64,000 bases of DNA. Source: Pectinatus cerevisiiphilus. Its GTDB lineage: Bacteria; Bacillota; Negativicutes; Selenomonadales; Selenomonadaceae. The stretch is from assembly GCF_004341685.1 (NCBI RefSeq), contig NZ_SMAA01000001.1:1-64000 (forward strand). The letters run 5' to 3'. The notes under the pieces are model-generated. The model ran no database searches and was not told the DNA's origin. It saw only the letters and a program-made list of their open reading frames with translations. The translations under genes were made by a program, and so were the position numbers. This document shows, in pieces, positions 9,067-17,887 of this stretch (its first letter is position 1; every line of letters starts with the position of its first letter).

Positions 9067-9887
9067 TGAATTTGCCAATTATTTATATGATCAGTGAATC
9101 GTTGGGTGAAACCGCCGAAGCAGTTATCAGGGCTACTGCCAGTCAGTTTGAACCGGAAAATTTTGAGATTGTCCGCATCCCGTATGTAGACTCAGTCAAG
9201 CTGCTCGAAGATACCTTGCAGGAAGCCAGCGGGCAAAACGCCTTTGTCTGCCATACACTCATTTCACCTAAACTGCGTGCAGCTTTTACCAAACTAGCTG
9301 CTAAATACAGTGTAATCGCGGTCGACATCCTAGGTCCCATGCTGGCGACTGTCCAAAAATTGTCTGGCGTTGAACCTAAGAATCAGCCAGGCCTTACACA
9401 TCTTTTGACAAAAGACTATTTCAGGCGGATTGAAGCCATTGAATTTGCCGTAAAATACGATGACGGGAAAAGTCCTGCTGGCCTATTAAAAGCAGACATA
9501 ATTCTTATCGGTGTGTCGCGGACATCAAAAACACCGCTGAGCATGTATCTTGCCCATAAGGGTTTAAAAGTAGCAAATGTCCCGCTTATTCCCGGAATAG
9601 CACCACCGGAAGAATTATTCAATATATCACCCCAAAAAATCATAGGCCTTATCGTTGACCCCGGCAAGCTCAATGAAATCCGTGCCGAAAGACTGAAAGC
9701 AATCGGCCTTATGCCAGGTGCCAGCTACGCCAAACTAGCATGTATTGCCGAAGAAATCGAATATTCAAAAGCTATCATGCGGCGTTTAAGCTGTCGAGTA
9801 ATAGATGTATCCAACAGTGCCATAGAAGAAACTGCACATATGATATTGGAACACCATGGTAAATACTTGGAAATGAATAATTATTGA
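9066..9887 (+). CDS. ppsR: PEP synthase/PPDK regulatory protein (bifunctional kinase and phosphorylase)
   Basis: 273 residues of the DUF299/PpsR family (B. subtilis YqfL). It inactivates PEP synthase or pyruvate phosphate dikinase by ADP-dependent phosphorylation of the Thr next to the catalytic His, and reactivates it with phosphate. The nucleotide-binding loop GVSRTSKTP is at 149-157. The GTG start at 9066 overlaps the upstream TAG stop, with AGGGGG just before it, so it is translationally coupled to ccpN. With ppsA in the same cluster, PEP synthase is the likely target. Confidence 0.88.
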   Translation: MNLPIIYMISESLGETAEAVIRATASQFEPENFEIVRIPYVDSVKLLEDTLQEASGQNAFVCHTLISPKLRAAFTKLAAKYSVIAVDILGPMLATVQKLSGVEPKNQPGLTHLLTKDYFRRIEAIEFAVKYDDGKSPAGLLKADIILIGVSRTSKTPLSMYLAHKGLKVANVPLIPGIAPPEELFNISPQKIIGLIVDPGKLNEIRAERLKAIGLMPGASYAKLACIAEEIEYSKAIMRRLSCRVIDVSNSAIEETAHMILEHHGKYLEMNNY

Positions 9888-9929
9888 CGTCTATATGCCC
9901 TTATCTACGGTATATTTATTTAAATTATA

Positions 9930-10009
9930 AAAAATCCATAGCGAAGTTTCCTATAGTGAATGTAACCACTAAACTATGCACTAAAGGAAAACAATCGCTA
10001 TGGATTTTT
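9930..10009. terminator. Two-tier hairpin between ppsR and the symporter (bidirectional)
   Basis: AAAAATCCATAGCGA (9930-9944) pairs perfectly with 9995-10009, with A and T runs at the two ends, so it can end transcription from both convergent genes. Inside it are GTTTCC/GGAAAAC and TAGTG/CACTA pairings, the same nested layout as after metQ. Confidence 0.75.
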
Positions 10010-10073
10010 CGTGTCCAGACTTTCGTCAAATTTTTCAATCTGACAATAGAAAAAGTAATTATTATAAACATCT

Positions 10074-11495
10074 TTATACTTGTTTCCGCGGATAAAATCC
10101 TACAAAAACAAGCATAACAAATATGCTAAAAATTATAGCAACCGATTGGGCATTAAATATACCAAATCCATTCCCCGCATTGAAAATTTGCAGGATAATC
10201 GTGATTACTACACCACTGCCTGCCGAAGAAAAAGCTGCCGTAGTAGATGTTCTCCTACAAAACAAGCCAAAAATAAGCGGTGCTGTCAATGATACCGACA
10301 TCAAAGAATAAAATATAGACAACGCTGAAATAACATTAGGTAACACACTCGCAAGGAAAATACCAATCAGTCCGGCAACCACAGCGGCAAGTCGGCTCAT
10401 ACGCAAAAGTTTTTTATCTGTTGCCAACGGATTAATAAAGGACTTATACAAATCTTTGCTGAACGATCCTGTAATCATATACAAGACGGCATCCGCTGCA
10501 CTGATTTCCGCGGAAAAAATGGCGGCCAGCGCAATCGCCGATGCCCAAAACGGCATACATTCCTTCATTATATAAGGCAACGCTAAATCCCTCTGCGGCA
10601 AATCCGGAAATAACGCAAAAGCAGCCATGCCGAGAAATACAGGAACAATAGCAAAAACCAGCATAACCAGTCCACAAAGGAAAGTGCTCAGCCGAGCTGT
10701 CTTTTTATCCTTTGCTGCATATACCTTACCGATTAATGCCGGAGATAAAAAGAATGAAGGCGTCAGCATCAAGAAGAAACCAATTATAGCACCAATTCCT
10801 ATACCGCTAAGGCTGAAATAATCAGTTGCTGTCGTCGCTGTCCCCACCATGTTGGCTGCTGCCTTTGCCTGCAATCCGTCTAAGCCGCCCACGAAGCTAA
10901 ATACAAAAGGAACAGCTATAAAAAAGCCAATGAGCTTAACACATGCTTCTACAATATTTACATAAGCCGCCGAAAGCAGTCCACCTGTACAAAAATAAAG
11001 CACTATGACCACGGCTCCAATCAGGACGCCCGTGCCTTTATCTATATTGGCAATAACAGAAAGAATCCAAGCTATTCCCATGAGTTGCCCCGCAAAAATA
11101 GCGACAGTACCGATGAGCATAAAAGAAGAAATAAGACCGCGAAAATTTTTATTATATCTGTATTCGAAATAATCTCCCAGCGTATAAAAATTATGCTTTT
11201 TGGCCAATTCCCATATATAAGGACCTATTATAAAGGCCAAGATAAATGTGCCCACTGCTGAAGCAGTAATCCACCACACAGCAGAAAGCCCGGTTTTAAA
11301 ACTAAGACCTGCAACCCCGACAGTAGAACCAGCCCCAATATTTGGTGCAACTAAGGTAATAAACAACAGCGCCGGTCCCAGCTTGCGCCCACCCACGAAA
11401 AAATCGTCGGCTGTTTTTACCCGCTTTGACATAATAAAACCTACGCCTATAAGAAATAATGCGTAAAGCACGATAACGACGATATAGCTGATCAT
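10074..11495 (-). CDS. Sodium:solute symporter (SSF family)
   Basis: 473 residues with about 13 hydrophobic helices. The N-terminal DDFFVGGRKLGPALL and the following GAGSTVGVAG segment are typical of the SSS/SSF family (PutP, PanF and related), which couples uptake of organic solutes to sodium. The substrate is not evident and no metabolic partner gene is adjacent. A strong SD (AAAGGAG) precedes the ATG at 11495. It converges on ppsR across a shared terminator and lies downstream of transketolase but beyond that gene's terminator. Confidence 0.88.
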   Translation of the reverse strand: MISYIVVIVLYALFLIGVGFIMSKRVKTADDFFVGGRKLGPALLFITLVAPNIGAGSTVGVAGLSFKTGLSAVWWITASAVGTFILAFIIGPYIWELAKKHNFYTLGDYFEYRYNKNFRGLISSFMLIGTVAIFAGQLMGIAWILSVIANIDKGTGVLIGAVVIVLYFCTGGLLSAAYVNIVEACVKLIGFFIAVPFVFSFVGGLDGLQAKAAANMVGTATTATDYFSLSGIGIGAIIGFFLMLTPSFFLSPALIGKVYAAKDKKTARLSTFLCGLVMLVFAIVPVFLGMAAFALFPDLPQRDLALPYIMKECMPFWASAIALAAIFSAEISAADAVLYMITGSFSKDLYKSFINPLATDKKLLRMSRLAAVVAGLIGIFLASVLPNVISALSIFYSLMSVSLTAPLIFGLFCRRTSTTAAFSSAGSGVVITIILQIFNAGNGFGIFNAQSVAIIFSIFVMLVFVGFYPRKQV

Positions 11496-11599
11496 GATAA
11501 TCTCCTTTCAGAAAATTAAACTCAGCTAATAATACATGTATTATTGGTAAATGTAAAGCTTTACAAAAAATTGCAAAATTTAGGACAAGACAAAAGCAA

Positions 11600-11640
11600 A
11601 AGGGTAGTAAACTATAATTCCAGCATAGTTTACTACCCTT
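11600..11640 (-). terminator. Terminator after transketolase
   Basis: A perfect 16-bp stem (11600-11615 with 11625-11640) and 9-base loop, followed on the minus strand by TTTTGCTTTTG. It lies 75 bp past the tkt stop and isolates it from the symporter gene. Confidence 0.85.
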
Positions 11641-11715
11641 CTATTGTAGTTGTCTTTATCTCGTTTAGAATAGAAACTTCCTAATTAAAAGCAACCATTT
11701 ATTGAAGCTATTTTA

Positions 11716-13707
11716 TTATTTTTTCAAAACATTTTTCATAGCTGCTGCTACATTTTCTTTTGTAAAACCAAACTTCACAAACAATTTACTTGCCGGTGCC
11801 GATGCGCCAAACCCTTTCATCGTAACAGTGGCACCATTAAGCCCTACATATCTGCCCCAGCCAAAATCTACGGCAGCTTCTACGGCAACACGCGCGCAAA
11901 CATTTTTAGGTAAAATACTTTCTTTATATGCATCGCTTTGCTGTTCAAAAAGATCCATACAAGGCATGCTGACAACACGTACGTCAATTCCTTCTGCTGC
12001 CAATGTTTCTTTTGCTTCTATGGCAAGGGAAACTTCCGAGCCGCTGGCAATGAGAATGCCATCCGGTGTAGCTTTCTTCGACGGAGCAATAACATAAGCA
12101 CCCTTTAGTGCATCCTTACTGCTGCCTGCAAGTTGCGGCAGGTTTTGGCGGGTAAGGACAAGTGCTGTCGGTGTTGCTTTGCTGGTGATAGCAAGATACC
12201 AGCCGGCGGCTGTTTCAGTAGCATCCGCAGGACGGAACACATTGACATTAGGCATAGCTCTAAGCATAGCAAGCTGTTCAACAGGTTCATGGGTCGGCCC
12301 ATCTTCCCCTACACCGATACTGTCATGCGTAAGCACATAGGTTGTCGGCAATTTCATTAATGCTGCTAAACGCATCATTGGTTTCATATAATCACTAAAG
12401 ACAAAGAATGTGGCTACATACGGTTTCAGCCCGCCATGTAAGGCAAGTCCGTTCGCGATACCTGCCATTGCCAATTCCCTTACACCAAAATGGAGGTTAC
12501 GTCCGCTATAATTGGTTTTACTGAAATCGCCTTCGTCGTCCATATGTGTTTTGTTGGAAGGAGCCAGATCGGCACTGCCGCCGATAAGCTGAGGAAGAAT
12601 ATCTTTAATGCGGTTTATCATAACATGGGAAAGATTTCTTGTTGCCTGCGGTTTATTTTCATAAGCCCAGAAAGCTTCATTATGCAAAAGTGCTTCACTA
12701 TCAGCATCCTTATGCATCGTATCCCATAATTTCTTTTCCTGCGGGAATTTTGCAGCATATTCAGCAAAGAGTTTTTGCCATGCAGCTTCAACAGGTTCAC
12801 CCTTTGCGGAAAGTTCACGGTAATGTGCATAAACATCATCAGGTACCGCAAAAGCTTCTTGGGTCGGCCATTTAAGGTTTTCTTTTAATGCCCTTACATT
12901 ATCTTCACCCAATGGTTCACCATGGGCACTGGCCTTGCCTTGTTTAGCAGGACAGCCATAACCGATCTGTGTTCTTATCGTAATAAAGGAAGGATGTTCC
13001 TTGTCAGCCTTAGCAGTTTCGATAGCAGCGCCAATAGCAGCCAGATCATTACCATCTTCAACTGTAATTGTCTGGAATCCAAATGCTTCCATACGCTTTT
13101 GTACATTTTCGGTAAAGGCGATATCAGTACTGCCTTCAATAGAAATCTTGTTGCTGTCATATAAAACAATCAATTTGGACAATCCCAATGTGCCGGCGAG
13201 AGAAAAAGCTTCAGAAGAAATGCCTTCCATCATACAACCGTCACCACCAAGGGCAAATGTATAATGGTCAACTAACGGAAATCCCGGCTTATTGAAAATA
13301 GCTGCCAAATGGGCTTCCGCCATTGCCATGCCGACCGCCATAGACATGCCTGCACCAAGCGGTCCAGTGGTTGCTTCAACGCCAACCGTATGTCCATATT
13401 CTGGATGTCCCGGAGTAAGCGAATTATCCTGACGGAAATTTTTCAAGTCATCAATGGTCAATCCGTAGGAAAATAAATGCAAAAGTGAATACAAAAGCGC
13501 TGAACCATGTCCTGCTGAAAGGATAAAACGGTCACGATCAGCCCATTTCGGATCTTTAGGATTATGTTTCATATGGTTTGCCCATAATTCATAAGCCATA
13601 GCAGCAGCATCAAGCGGCAGTCCCGGATGTCCGGATTTAGCCTTTTGTACTGCATCTGCTGATAATACACGGATAGCATTCACACATTTTACATCGATAT
13701 TACTCAT
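11716..13707 (-). CDS. tkt: Transketolase
   Basis: 663 residues, full length for the thiamin diphosphate enzyme that moves two-carbon units between sugar phosphates in the pentose phosphate pathway. Visible features are the N-terminal SGHPGLPLD, the ThDP/metal motif GDGCMMEGISSEA, the middle-domain EDGPTHEP with the catalytic-region glutamate, and FRPADATET. The ATG at 13707 follows GGGAGAG with good spacing; an in-frame codon 16 residues upstream has no SD. It is transcribed alone. Confidence 0.95.
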   Translation of the reverse strand: MSNIDVKCVNAIRVLSADAVQKAKSGHPGLPLDAAAMAYELWANHMKHNPKDPKWADRDRFILSAGHGSALLYSLLHLFSYGLTIDDLKNFRQDNSLTPGHPEYGHTVGVEATTGPLGAGMSMAVGMAMAEAHLAAIFNKPGFPLVDHYTFALGGDGCMMEGISSEAFSLAGTLGLSKLIVLYDSNKISIEGSTDIAFTENVQKRMEAFGFQTITVEDGNDLAAIGAAIETAKADKEHPSFITIRTQIGYGCPAKQGKASAHGEPLGEDNVRALKENLKWPTQEAFAVPDDVYAHYRELSAKGEPVEAAWQKLFAEYAAKFPQEKKLWDTMHKDADSEALLHNEAFWAYENKPQATRNLSHVMINRIKDILPQLIGGSADLAPSNKTHMDDEGDFSKTNYSGRNLHFGVRELAMAGIANGLALHGGLKPYVATFFVFSDYMKPMMRLAALMKLPTTYVLTHDSIGVGEDGPTHEPVEQLAMLRAMPNVNVFRPADATETAAGWYLAITSKATPTALVLTRQNLPQLAGSSKDALKGAYVIAPSKKATPDGILIASGSEVSLAIEAKETLAAEGIDVRVVSMPCMDLFEQQSDAYKESILPKNVCARVAVEAAVDFGWGRYVGLNGATVTMKGFGASAPASKLFVKFGFTKENVAAAMKNVLKK

Positions 13708-13913
13708 AATATCTCTCCCTTTTAATAATTCTATAAAAAATATCCATACTGCCATAATATTATAAAATCTTCCATTTATTAGTATAGGACATATATCTGT
13801 GTTTTATCAATACATATTTGTATCTTCTTGCCCAAAAGTTATATGACATTTTAATTATGTAGAATATTTTCTCAAGATATCGTCCGATTTGCATTATATG
13901 CATAGCAATTAAC

Positions 13914-13942
13914 TTGAAAATTATGTATCTTTATGTTACAAT
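13914..13942 (+). promoter_or_regulatory. Strong promoter of the small RNA gene
   Basis: TTGAAA (13914-13919), 17 bp, then TACAAT (13937-13942). It points away from tkt toward a non-coding stretch that ends in a canonical terminator. Confidence 0.55.
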
Positions 13943-13948
13943 ATGCGG

Positions 13949-14156
13949 TATATTGATGGATTTTAAATGCGGAGGTTTGTCTTTTTGCAGACACGGTCTG
14001 TTGGGAAGCAAATTGCGCGAATAGATGATATTTAGTAAGTGACCAACTGAATAAGAGTTGTTTGATAGATAGATTTTGGAAAGTCAAATAGTGGGCTGAT
14101 TTTCGCTTGGGCTATATAGACACCTATATCTTTTTTGATATAGATGTCTTTTTTTT
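13949..14156 (+). ncRNA. Putative small structured RNA gene (about 208 nt; class unknown, 6S-like size)
   Basis: A consensus promoter, no plausible open frame and a canonical terminator (stem 14119-14130/14137-14148, loop TTTTTT, then eight T) define a free-standing transcript of about 208 nt. Possible pairings are GTATAT near the 5' end with ATATAG near the 3' end, GCGGA with TTCGC, and an internal CAACT/AGTTG hairpin. Size and end pairing resemble 6S RNA, but I cannot match its conserved sequence, nor any riboswitch consensus I know. A terminated leader of the 14323 gene is the alternative, but that gene has its own promoter. Confidence 0.45.
14119..14156 (+). terminator. Terminator of the small RNA gene
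   Basis: A 12-bp stem with one mismatched pair region (GACACCTATATC with GATATAGATGTC), T6 loop and T8 tail. It is a textbook intrinsic terminator. Confidence 0.85.
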
Positions 14157-14185
14157 GTTAAATTAACGCACATAACCAAATAATT

Positions 14186-14277
14186 TTGACAGCAGACAGC
14201 ATTAAAAATTAAAATAGGGTGCGGTTGATTTTCACCAGCAGATACATTGTATTTCAGGCGAACCAATATCTTCTGGT
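14186..14277 (+). promoter_or_regulatory. Promoter and structured leader of the MpsC-like gene
   Basis: TTGACA (14186-14191), an 18-bp spacer and TAAAAT (14210-14215) give a leader of about 100 nt. In it ACCAGCAGATA (14234-14244) pairs with TATCTTCTGGT (14267-14277) with one mismatch, and the loop contains AGGCGAACC. No known riboswitch consensus is recognised. Confidence 0.35.
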
Positions 14278-14322
14278 AAAGGAAATCTGTTAATAAAACT
14301 AATTACATTAAAGGAGACATAT

Positions 14323-15081
14323 TTGTGGTTAAAAAAAAATCTTTATCTGCAATCTATTCAGTCGATACTGGACTATCAGAAAAATTTAAGGCGTAAAATA
14401 TACGAACACTATCAATTTCCTGAGCTTACACAGATAAAGCACATAACAGTTGGCAGACAAGTAGAACTCATTGTTTATGTGGAATATTTTTCAAAATGGG
14501 AACGGGCTTTGCTTGATTATGGAGGAGAGCATGATAATTTCAAAAAATATTATCCTCTAATCCTCAATATCATCCAAAAACATATCCTGCCCCAAAAAGA
14601 AAAGGATTATGCGGCCCATATCCGTTATTTTCATTTATTTAAACCATGCAGCCGCCAAATATTATCATACAGTATTTCTTTAACGGTATACGATGATAAT
14701 ATATTCAAACATTTGACCAAAGGACAAGGTAGCAGTGACGATTCTCTTGCGGCTGATATATCAAGGTATTATAGGGAACAAAACCAACGCGGTCCAGAAT
14801 GGGTAACGGTAGTAAGTCTTGATAAAACTTTCATAGCAATCATAATAAGTGGCGTTACCTCTCCATTCTGGTACCGCTATCAGCAAATTTCTCCGGAATC
14901 AAAAATTTTCTTTAAAAATGCAATAAAGCAATTATCTAGAGAAGCTATTGACATAGCTTTTAAAAATCATAATCTTGCAGGAACCCGCATTCTATTCTCA
15001 GATTTTCAATGGGAAAAAGATGCCATATTTATTGTCGCTATCCGCGATATGGAAAGTTGGGAAAAATTATTGAGCATATAA
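14323..15081 (+). CDS. MpsC/DUF2294-like protein
   Basis: 252 residues, no signal peptide or membrane segment. The C-terminal ~110 residues (from DISRYYREQNQRGPEWV, followed by ISGVTSPF) resemble the DUF2294/MpsC-like fold, whose members start with a helix ending in GRGP and then a G-V-T segment. The first half has the same rough plan and may be a degenerate second copy. Biochemical function is not established here. The start is a TTG 6 bases after AAGGAGA. It lies 58 bp upstream of a chemoreceptor gene and is probably cotranscribed, which hints at a signalling role. The family match is moderate. Confidence 0.55.
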   Translation: MWLKKNLYLQSIQSILDYQKNLRRKIYEHYQFPELTQIKHITVGRQVELIVYVEYFSKWERALLDYGGEHDNFKKYYPLILNIIQKHILPQKEKDYAAHIRYFHLFKPCSRQILSYSISLTVYDDNIFKHLTKGQGSSDDSLAADISRYYREQNQRGPEWVTVVSLDKTFIAIIISGVTSPFWYRYQQISPESKIFFKNAIKQLSREAIDIAFKNHNLAGTRILFSDFQWEKDAIFIVAIRDMESWEKLLSI

Positions 15082-15139
15082 TTTAGAAATTATTAAACAG
15101 GATGTTGATAATCTATAATTTTAAAGGAGAGATTTTTTC

Positions 15140-16861
15140 GTGCAATGGTTAAACGACCTAAAGGTCGGAACAAAAATAAGCCTTCTGGGCGTAGGGACAA
15201 TTATCGTATTAATAATTGTCGGTGGGATAGGCTATTATTATTTACAGGCAATCAGTAATGATATGCGCAAAATGTACAGCGAGAAACTTATGGCAGTTGA
15301 CTTCATCAATGATTCCCGGGTGCAGAACCGGATGGTAGAAGCAAACGTTTTTGCTTCTATCGCCGCGAACCAAATCTCTGACAAAAATGCCTTCATTGAT
15401 AATTTAAAAGCACGTATGGACGACTTCAATAAAGACTCGGAAGAATTTCAAAAAATACCAATGACTGCTGCAGAAAAAGCAAAATACCAGGAGTTACTAT
15501 CTCAACTTACACAATATCGCTCTCTGCGTGACAAAGTAATTGACCTGTCATTACAAAATAAAAATGATGATGCATTTGCCCTATATATGTCGCAAGTAAA
15601 ACCATTGGCCGATAAATTTAACGATTCCTTAAAAGACTTCTCCGATGATATGAAAAAATCAGCTGATACCATGAATGAAGAAAGTAAAAGAAGAGCTGAT
15701 TTTGCCGGAATGTTATTTGTCGGCATAATTTTATTATCCATATTAGCTATGGTCGGCCTAAGCTGGCTGATTATCAAACAAATAACAGGCAGATTAAATG
15801 ATTTCACCAACTATTTAGAGATATTAGCCGGTGGTGATTTTTCCCAGTCCATAAGCCAGAAAAGCCTGGATGATAAGAGCGAGTTCGGCAATGTTTCAAG
15901 AATGGTCGACAAAATGAAAACTAATATCCATGCATTAGTCAAAGAACTGCTGAATATAGCCGAACAATTAGCCGCCTCTTCCGAAGAATTGACTGCCAAT
16001 GCCGAAGAATCGGCACAGGCCTCCGACCAAATTGCTGGAGCAATTTCTCAGGTCGCTGAAGGCTCTGAAAAACAACTGGCCGCTGCCAATAACACTGCCA
16101 ATATCGTTGAACAAATATCTACCGCGATTGGCCAAGTTGCCGTTAATACAGAAACAGCAGCTAATTCAGCTGAAGATACGGCAAATGCTGCCAACAATGG
16201 TGAAGATTCTATAAAACAAGCTGTCAACCAGATGAAAACTATTGAAACAAAGACCAATGCTACATCAGATGTCATCCTTGATCTTGAAGAAAAATCCAAG
16301 CAAATCGGCCAAATAGTCGATGTTATTTCCAGTATTGCCGGACAAACCAACCTGTTGGCACTCAATGCCGCTATAGAAGCAGCAAGAGCAGGTGAAGCCG
16401 GTAAGGGATTTGCCGTAGTAGCAGAGGAAGTAAGGAAGCTGGCTGAACAGTCACAGGAAGCAGCTAAACAGATCACTGAACTTATCGGTGATGTACAGAC
16501 TAAAACAGATAATGCCGTTGCCTACATGAGCGACGGTAAAAAAGAAGTAGACCGCGGAGCGAAGGTTGTATCTGGTGCCGGTGAAAGTTTCGGCCAAATT
16601 TTGAAAATGGTGCGCAATATCACTAACCAAATACATGAAATATCAGCCGCAGTAGAAGAAATAACCAGCAGCACGCAAGATGTCGTTACCGCTGTAAAGA
16701 GTGTTGATGAAGAAAGCCAAAAAGCTTCAGAACATACACAGACGATATCGGCAACAACACAGGAACAATCTTCCTCTGTCGAAGAAATAGCTACAGCCAG
16801 TGAACATCTGGCCCAAATGGCAGAAAGACTGCAACAATCTGTCCGTCAGTTTAAAATTTAA
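15140..16861 (+). CDS. Methyl-accepting chemotaxis protein (4HB-type sensor)
   Basis: 573 residues: an N-terminal membrane helix (about 13-35), a ~155-residue extracytoplasmic helical region typical of four-helix-bundle ligand domains, a second membrane helix (about 190-212), a HAMP domain, then a long coiled-coil signalling domain. The hairpin tip is in the stretch ending [22 protein letters not shown], the invariant CheA/CheW contact region. It senses an unknown ligand and controls the flagellar motor through CheA. The start is a GTG with AAAGGAGAG upstream. It follows the MpsC-like gene and ends at a strong terminator. Confidence 0.92.
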   Translation: MQWLNDLKVGTKISLLGVGTIIVLIIVGGIGYYYLQAISNDMRKMYSEKLMAVDFINDSRVQNRMVEANVFASIAANQISDKNAFIDNLKARMDDFNKDSEEFQKIPMTAAEKAKYQELLSQLTQYRSLRDKVIDLSLQNKNDDAFALYMSQVKPLADKFNDSLKDFSDDMKKSADTMNEESKRRADFAGMLFVGIILLSILAMVGLSWLIIKQITGRLNDFTNYLEILAGGDFSQSISQKSLDDKSEFGNVSRMVDKMKTNIHALVKELLNIAEQLAASSEELTANAEESAQASDQIAGAISQVAEGSEKQLAAANNTANIVEQISTAIGQVAVNTETAANSAEDTANAANNGEDSIKQAVNQMKTIETKTNATSDVILDLEEKSKQIGQIVDVISSIAGQTNLLALNAAIEAARAGEAGKGFAVVAEEVRKLAEQSQEAAKQITELIGDVQTKTDNAVAYMSDGKKEVDRGAKVVSGAGESFGQILKMVRNITNQIHEISAAVEEITSSTQDVVTAVKSVDEESQKASEHTQTISATTQEQSSSVEEIATASEHLAQMAERLQQSVRQFKI

Positions 16862-16873
16862 GGTTCTATACTA

Positions 16874-16921
16874 AATGTTGGGGTAAGCAAAAATTCAAGC
16901 TTACTCCAACATTATTTTTTT
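16874..16921 (+). terminator. Terminator after the 4HB chemoreceptor
   Basis: A 15-bp stem (16874-16888 with 16899-16913, one G-T pair) followed by a run of T. It lies 13 bp past the stop. Confidence 0.85.
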
Positions 16922-16995
16922 ACAAAAAAAGAACATAAAACAAAAAATCCGTTACAATTAAAGTTCCGCAACTTAAAAGAAAGGATTGATGTTTT

Positions 16996-17115
16996 ATGCT
17001 CAAAGAAAATTATACTATAGAATTATTAAATTTAAAAGGATTTAACGTAATAAGGACAGTTAACAATGTAATGTTTATATCCACATGTTTATTTTTTACT
17101 TTATATTTTGGCTGA
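16996..17115 (+). pseudogene. Short ORF resembling the N-terminus of an ISL3-type transposase (remnant)
   Basis: 39 codons from an ATG preceded by AAAGGATTG. The first 14 residues (MLKENYTIELLNLK) resemble the start of ISL3-family transposases, which commonly begin with a TKKLLNLK-like helix. The frame then runs into unrelated hydrophobic sequence and stops, overlapping the 3' end of the minus-strand epimerase gene. It is most likely a scar of an insertion sequence. The family resemblance is from memory and short, so it is tentative. Confidence 0.35.
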
Positions 17116-17887
17116 TATAACTTACATCTGCTGCGATACCGTCAATATCCTGTGCACACTGCTGACCATATTCAACAACTATATCCGCATTTGGCGTATA
17201 CGTCTTATACCAATCTATAAAATTTGCGAACTTAAACTTCCCGTTAAAGATTCTGTCATGCTTATCCTCATGACCATCATTATTATGTACATGATATGCG
17301 GTTATTCTATCTGCCAATTTTTCCATGACATATTTTATATCCCATCCATTAGCATATGCATGTCCTATATCCAGTAATATTTTTTCTTCTATATTTCCTG
17401 CCATTTCAATAAATTCATCCTGATCGAAAAGCATATTTTTACGCGCCAACACACCCGCATTTTCCACAACAATCCTTGCCCCAAAAGCTGCTGCCGAATG
17501 CCTCAGCTTTAATAAATTTTCGGTGCTTATAGCAATCATTTCCTGCTTATGTGCAGCATCCACCGGACAATTATTATGATGAAATACTATATGTCCAGCG
17601 TGAAGTGATTGGGATAATTCTAATGTTTTTGCAAAATATGCTGTTGCCTGCGCAAATTCCTTTGTTCCTTCAGGCTTGCTATGTTCCGTCCCGTAATAGG
17701 GACCATGTAATGTTATGGGATATTGCCGAAATGCATCACGGTATTTTTTAATTGCCGTACAAAAATCCTCACTCTGCCATTCGGGGAAGATTTCTATTCC
17801 TACTGGTACAGCGACTTTATCGACTAACGTAAAAATTTCTTGCAGCTGCTGTGGTTTATACAGATTGGTACTGATATACATTGTCAT
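17096..17887 (-). CDS. Sugar phosphate isomerase/epimerase family protein (TIM barrel)
   Basis: 263 residues of the xylose isomerase-like TIM-barrel superfamily. Metal-ligand-type positions are visible: VVENAG (Glu), LLDIGHAYANG (Asp/His), YHVHNNDGHEDKHD (His cluster) and VVEYG (Glu). These proteins isomerise or epimerise sugars or cleave phosphoester/DNA-like substrates; which one applies here is unknown. GGAGGT precedes the ATG. It is last in the ABC operon and overlaps the ATPase gene by 32 bp, so it probably processes the imported compound, taking the place that ugpQ phosphodiesterase has in enteric ugp operons. Confidence 0.8.
   Translation of the reverse strand: MTMYISTNLYKPQQLQEIFTLVDKVAVPVGIEIFPEWQSEDFCTAIKKYRDAFRQYPITLHGPYYGTEHSKPEGTKEFAQATAYFAKTLELSQSLHAGHIVFHHNNCPVDAAHKQEMIAISTENLLKLRHSAAAFGARIVVENAGVLARKNMLFDQDEFIEMAGNIEEKILLDIGHAYANGWDIKYVMEKLADRITAYHVHNNDGHEDKHDRIFNGKFKFANFIDWYKTYTPNADIVVEYGQQCAQDIDGIAADVSYISQNIK

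Noticed and set aside
9884-10117. 77-codon plus-strand frame after ppsR
   Set aside because: It spans the ppsR/symporter terminator hairpin and then overlaps the symporter gene antisense; composition is non-coding.
16048-16476. 142-codon minus-strand frame inside the chemoreceptor gene
   Set aside because: Antisense shadow of the Ala/Glu/Ser-rich signalling domain, without SD or domain.
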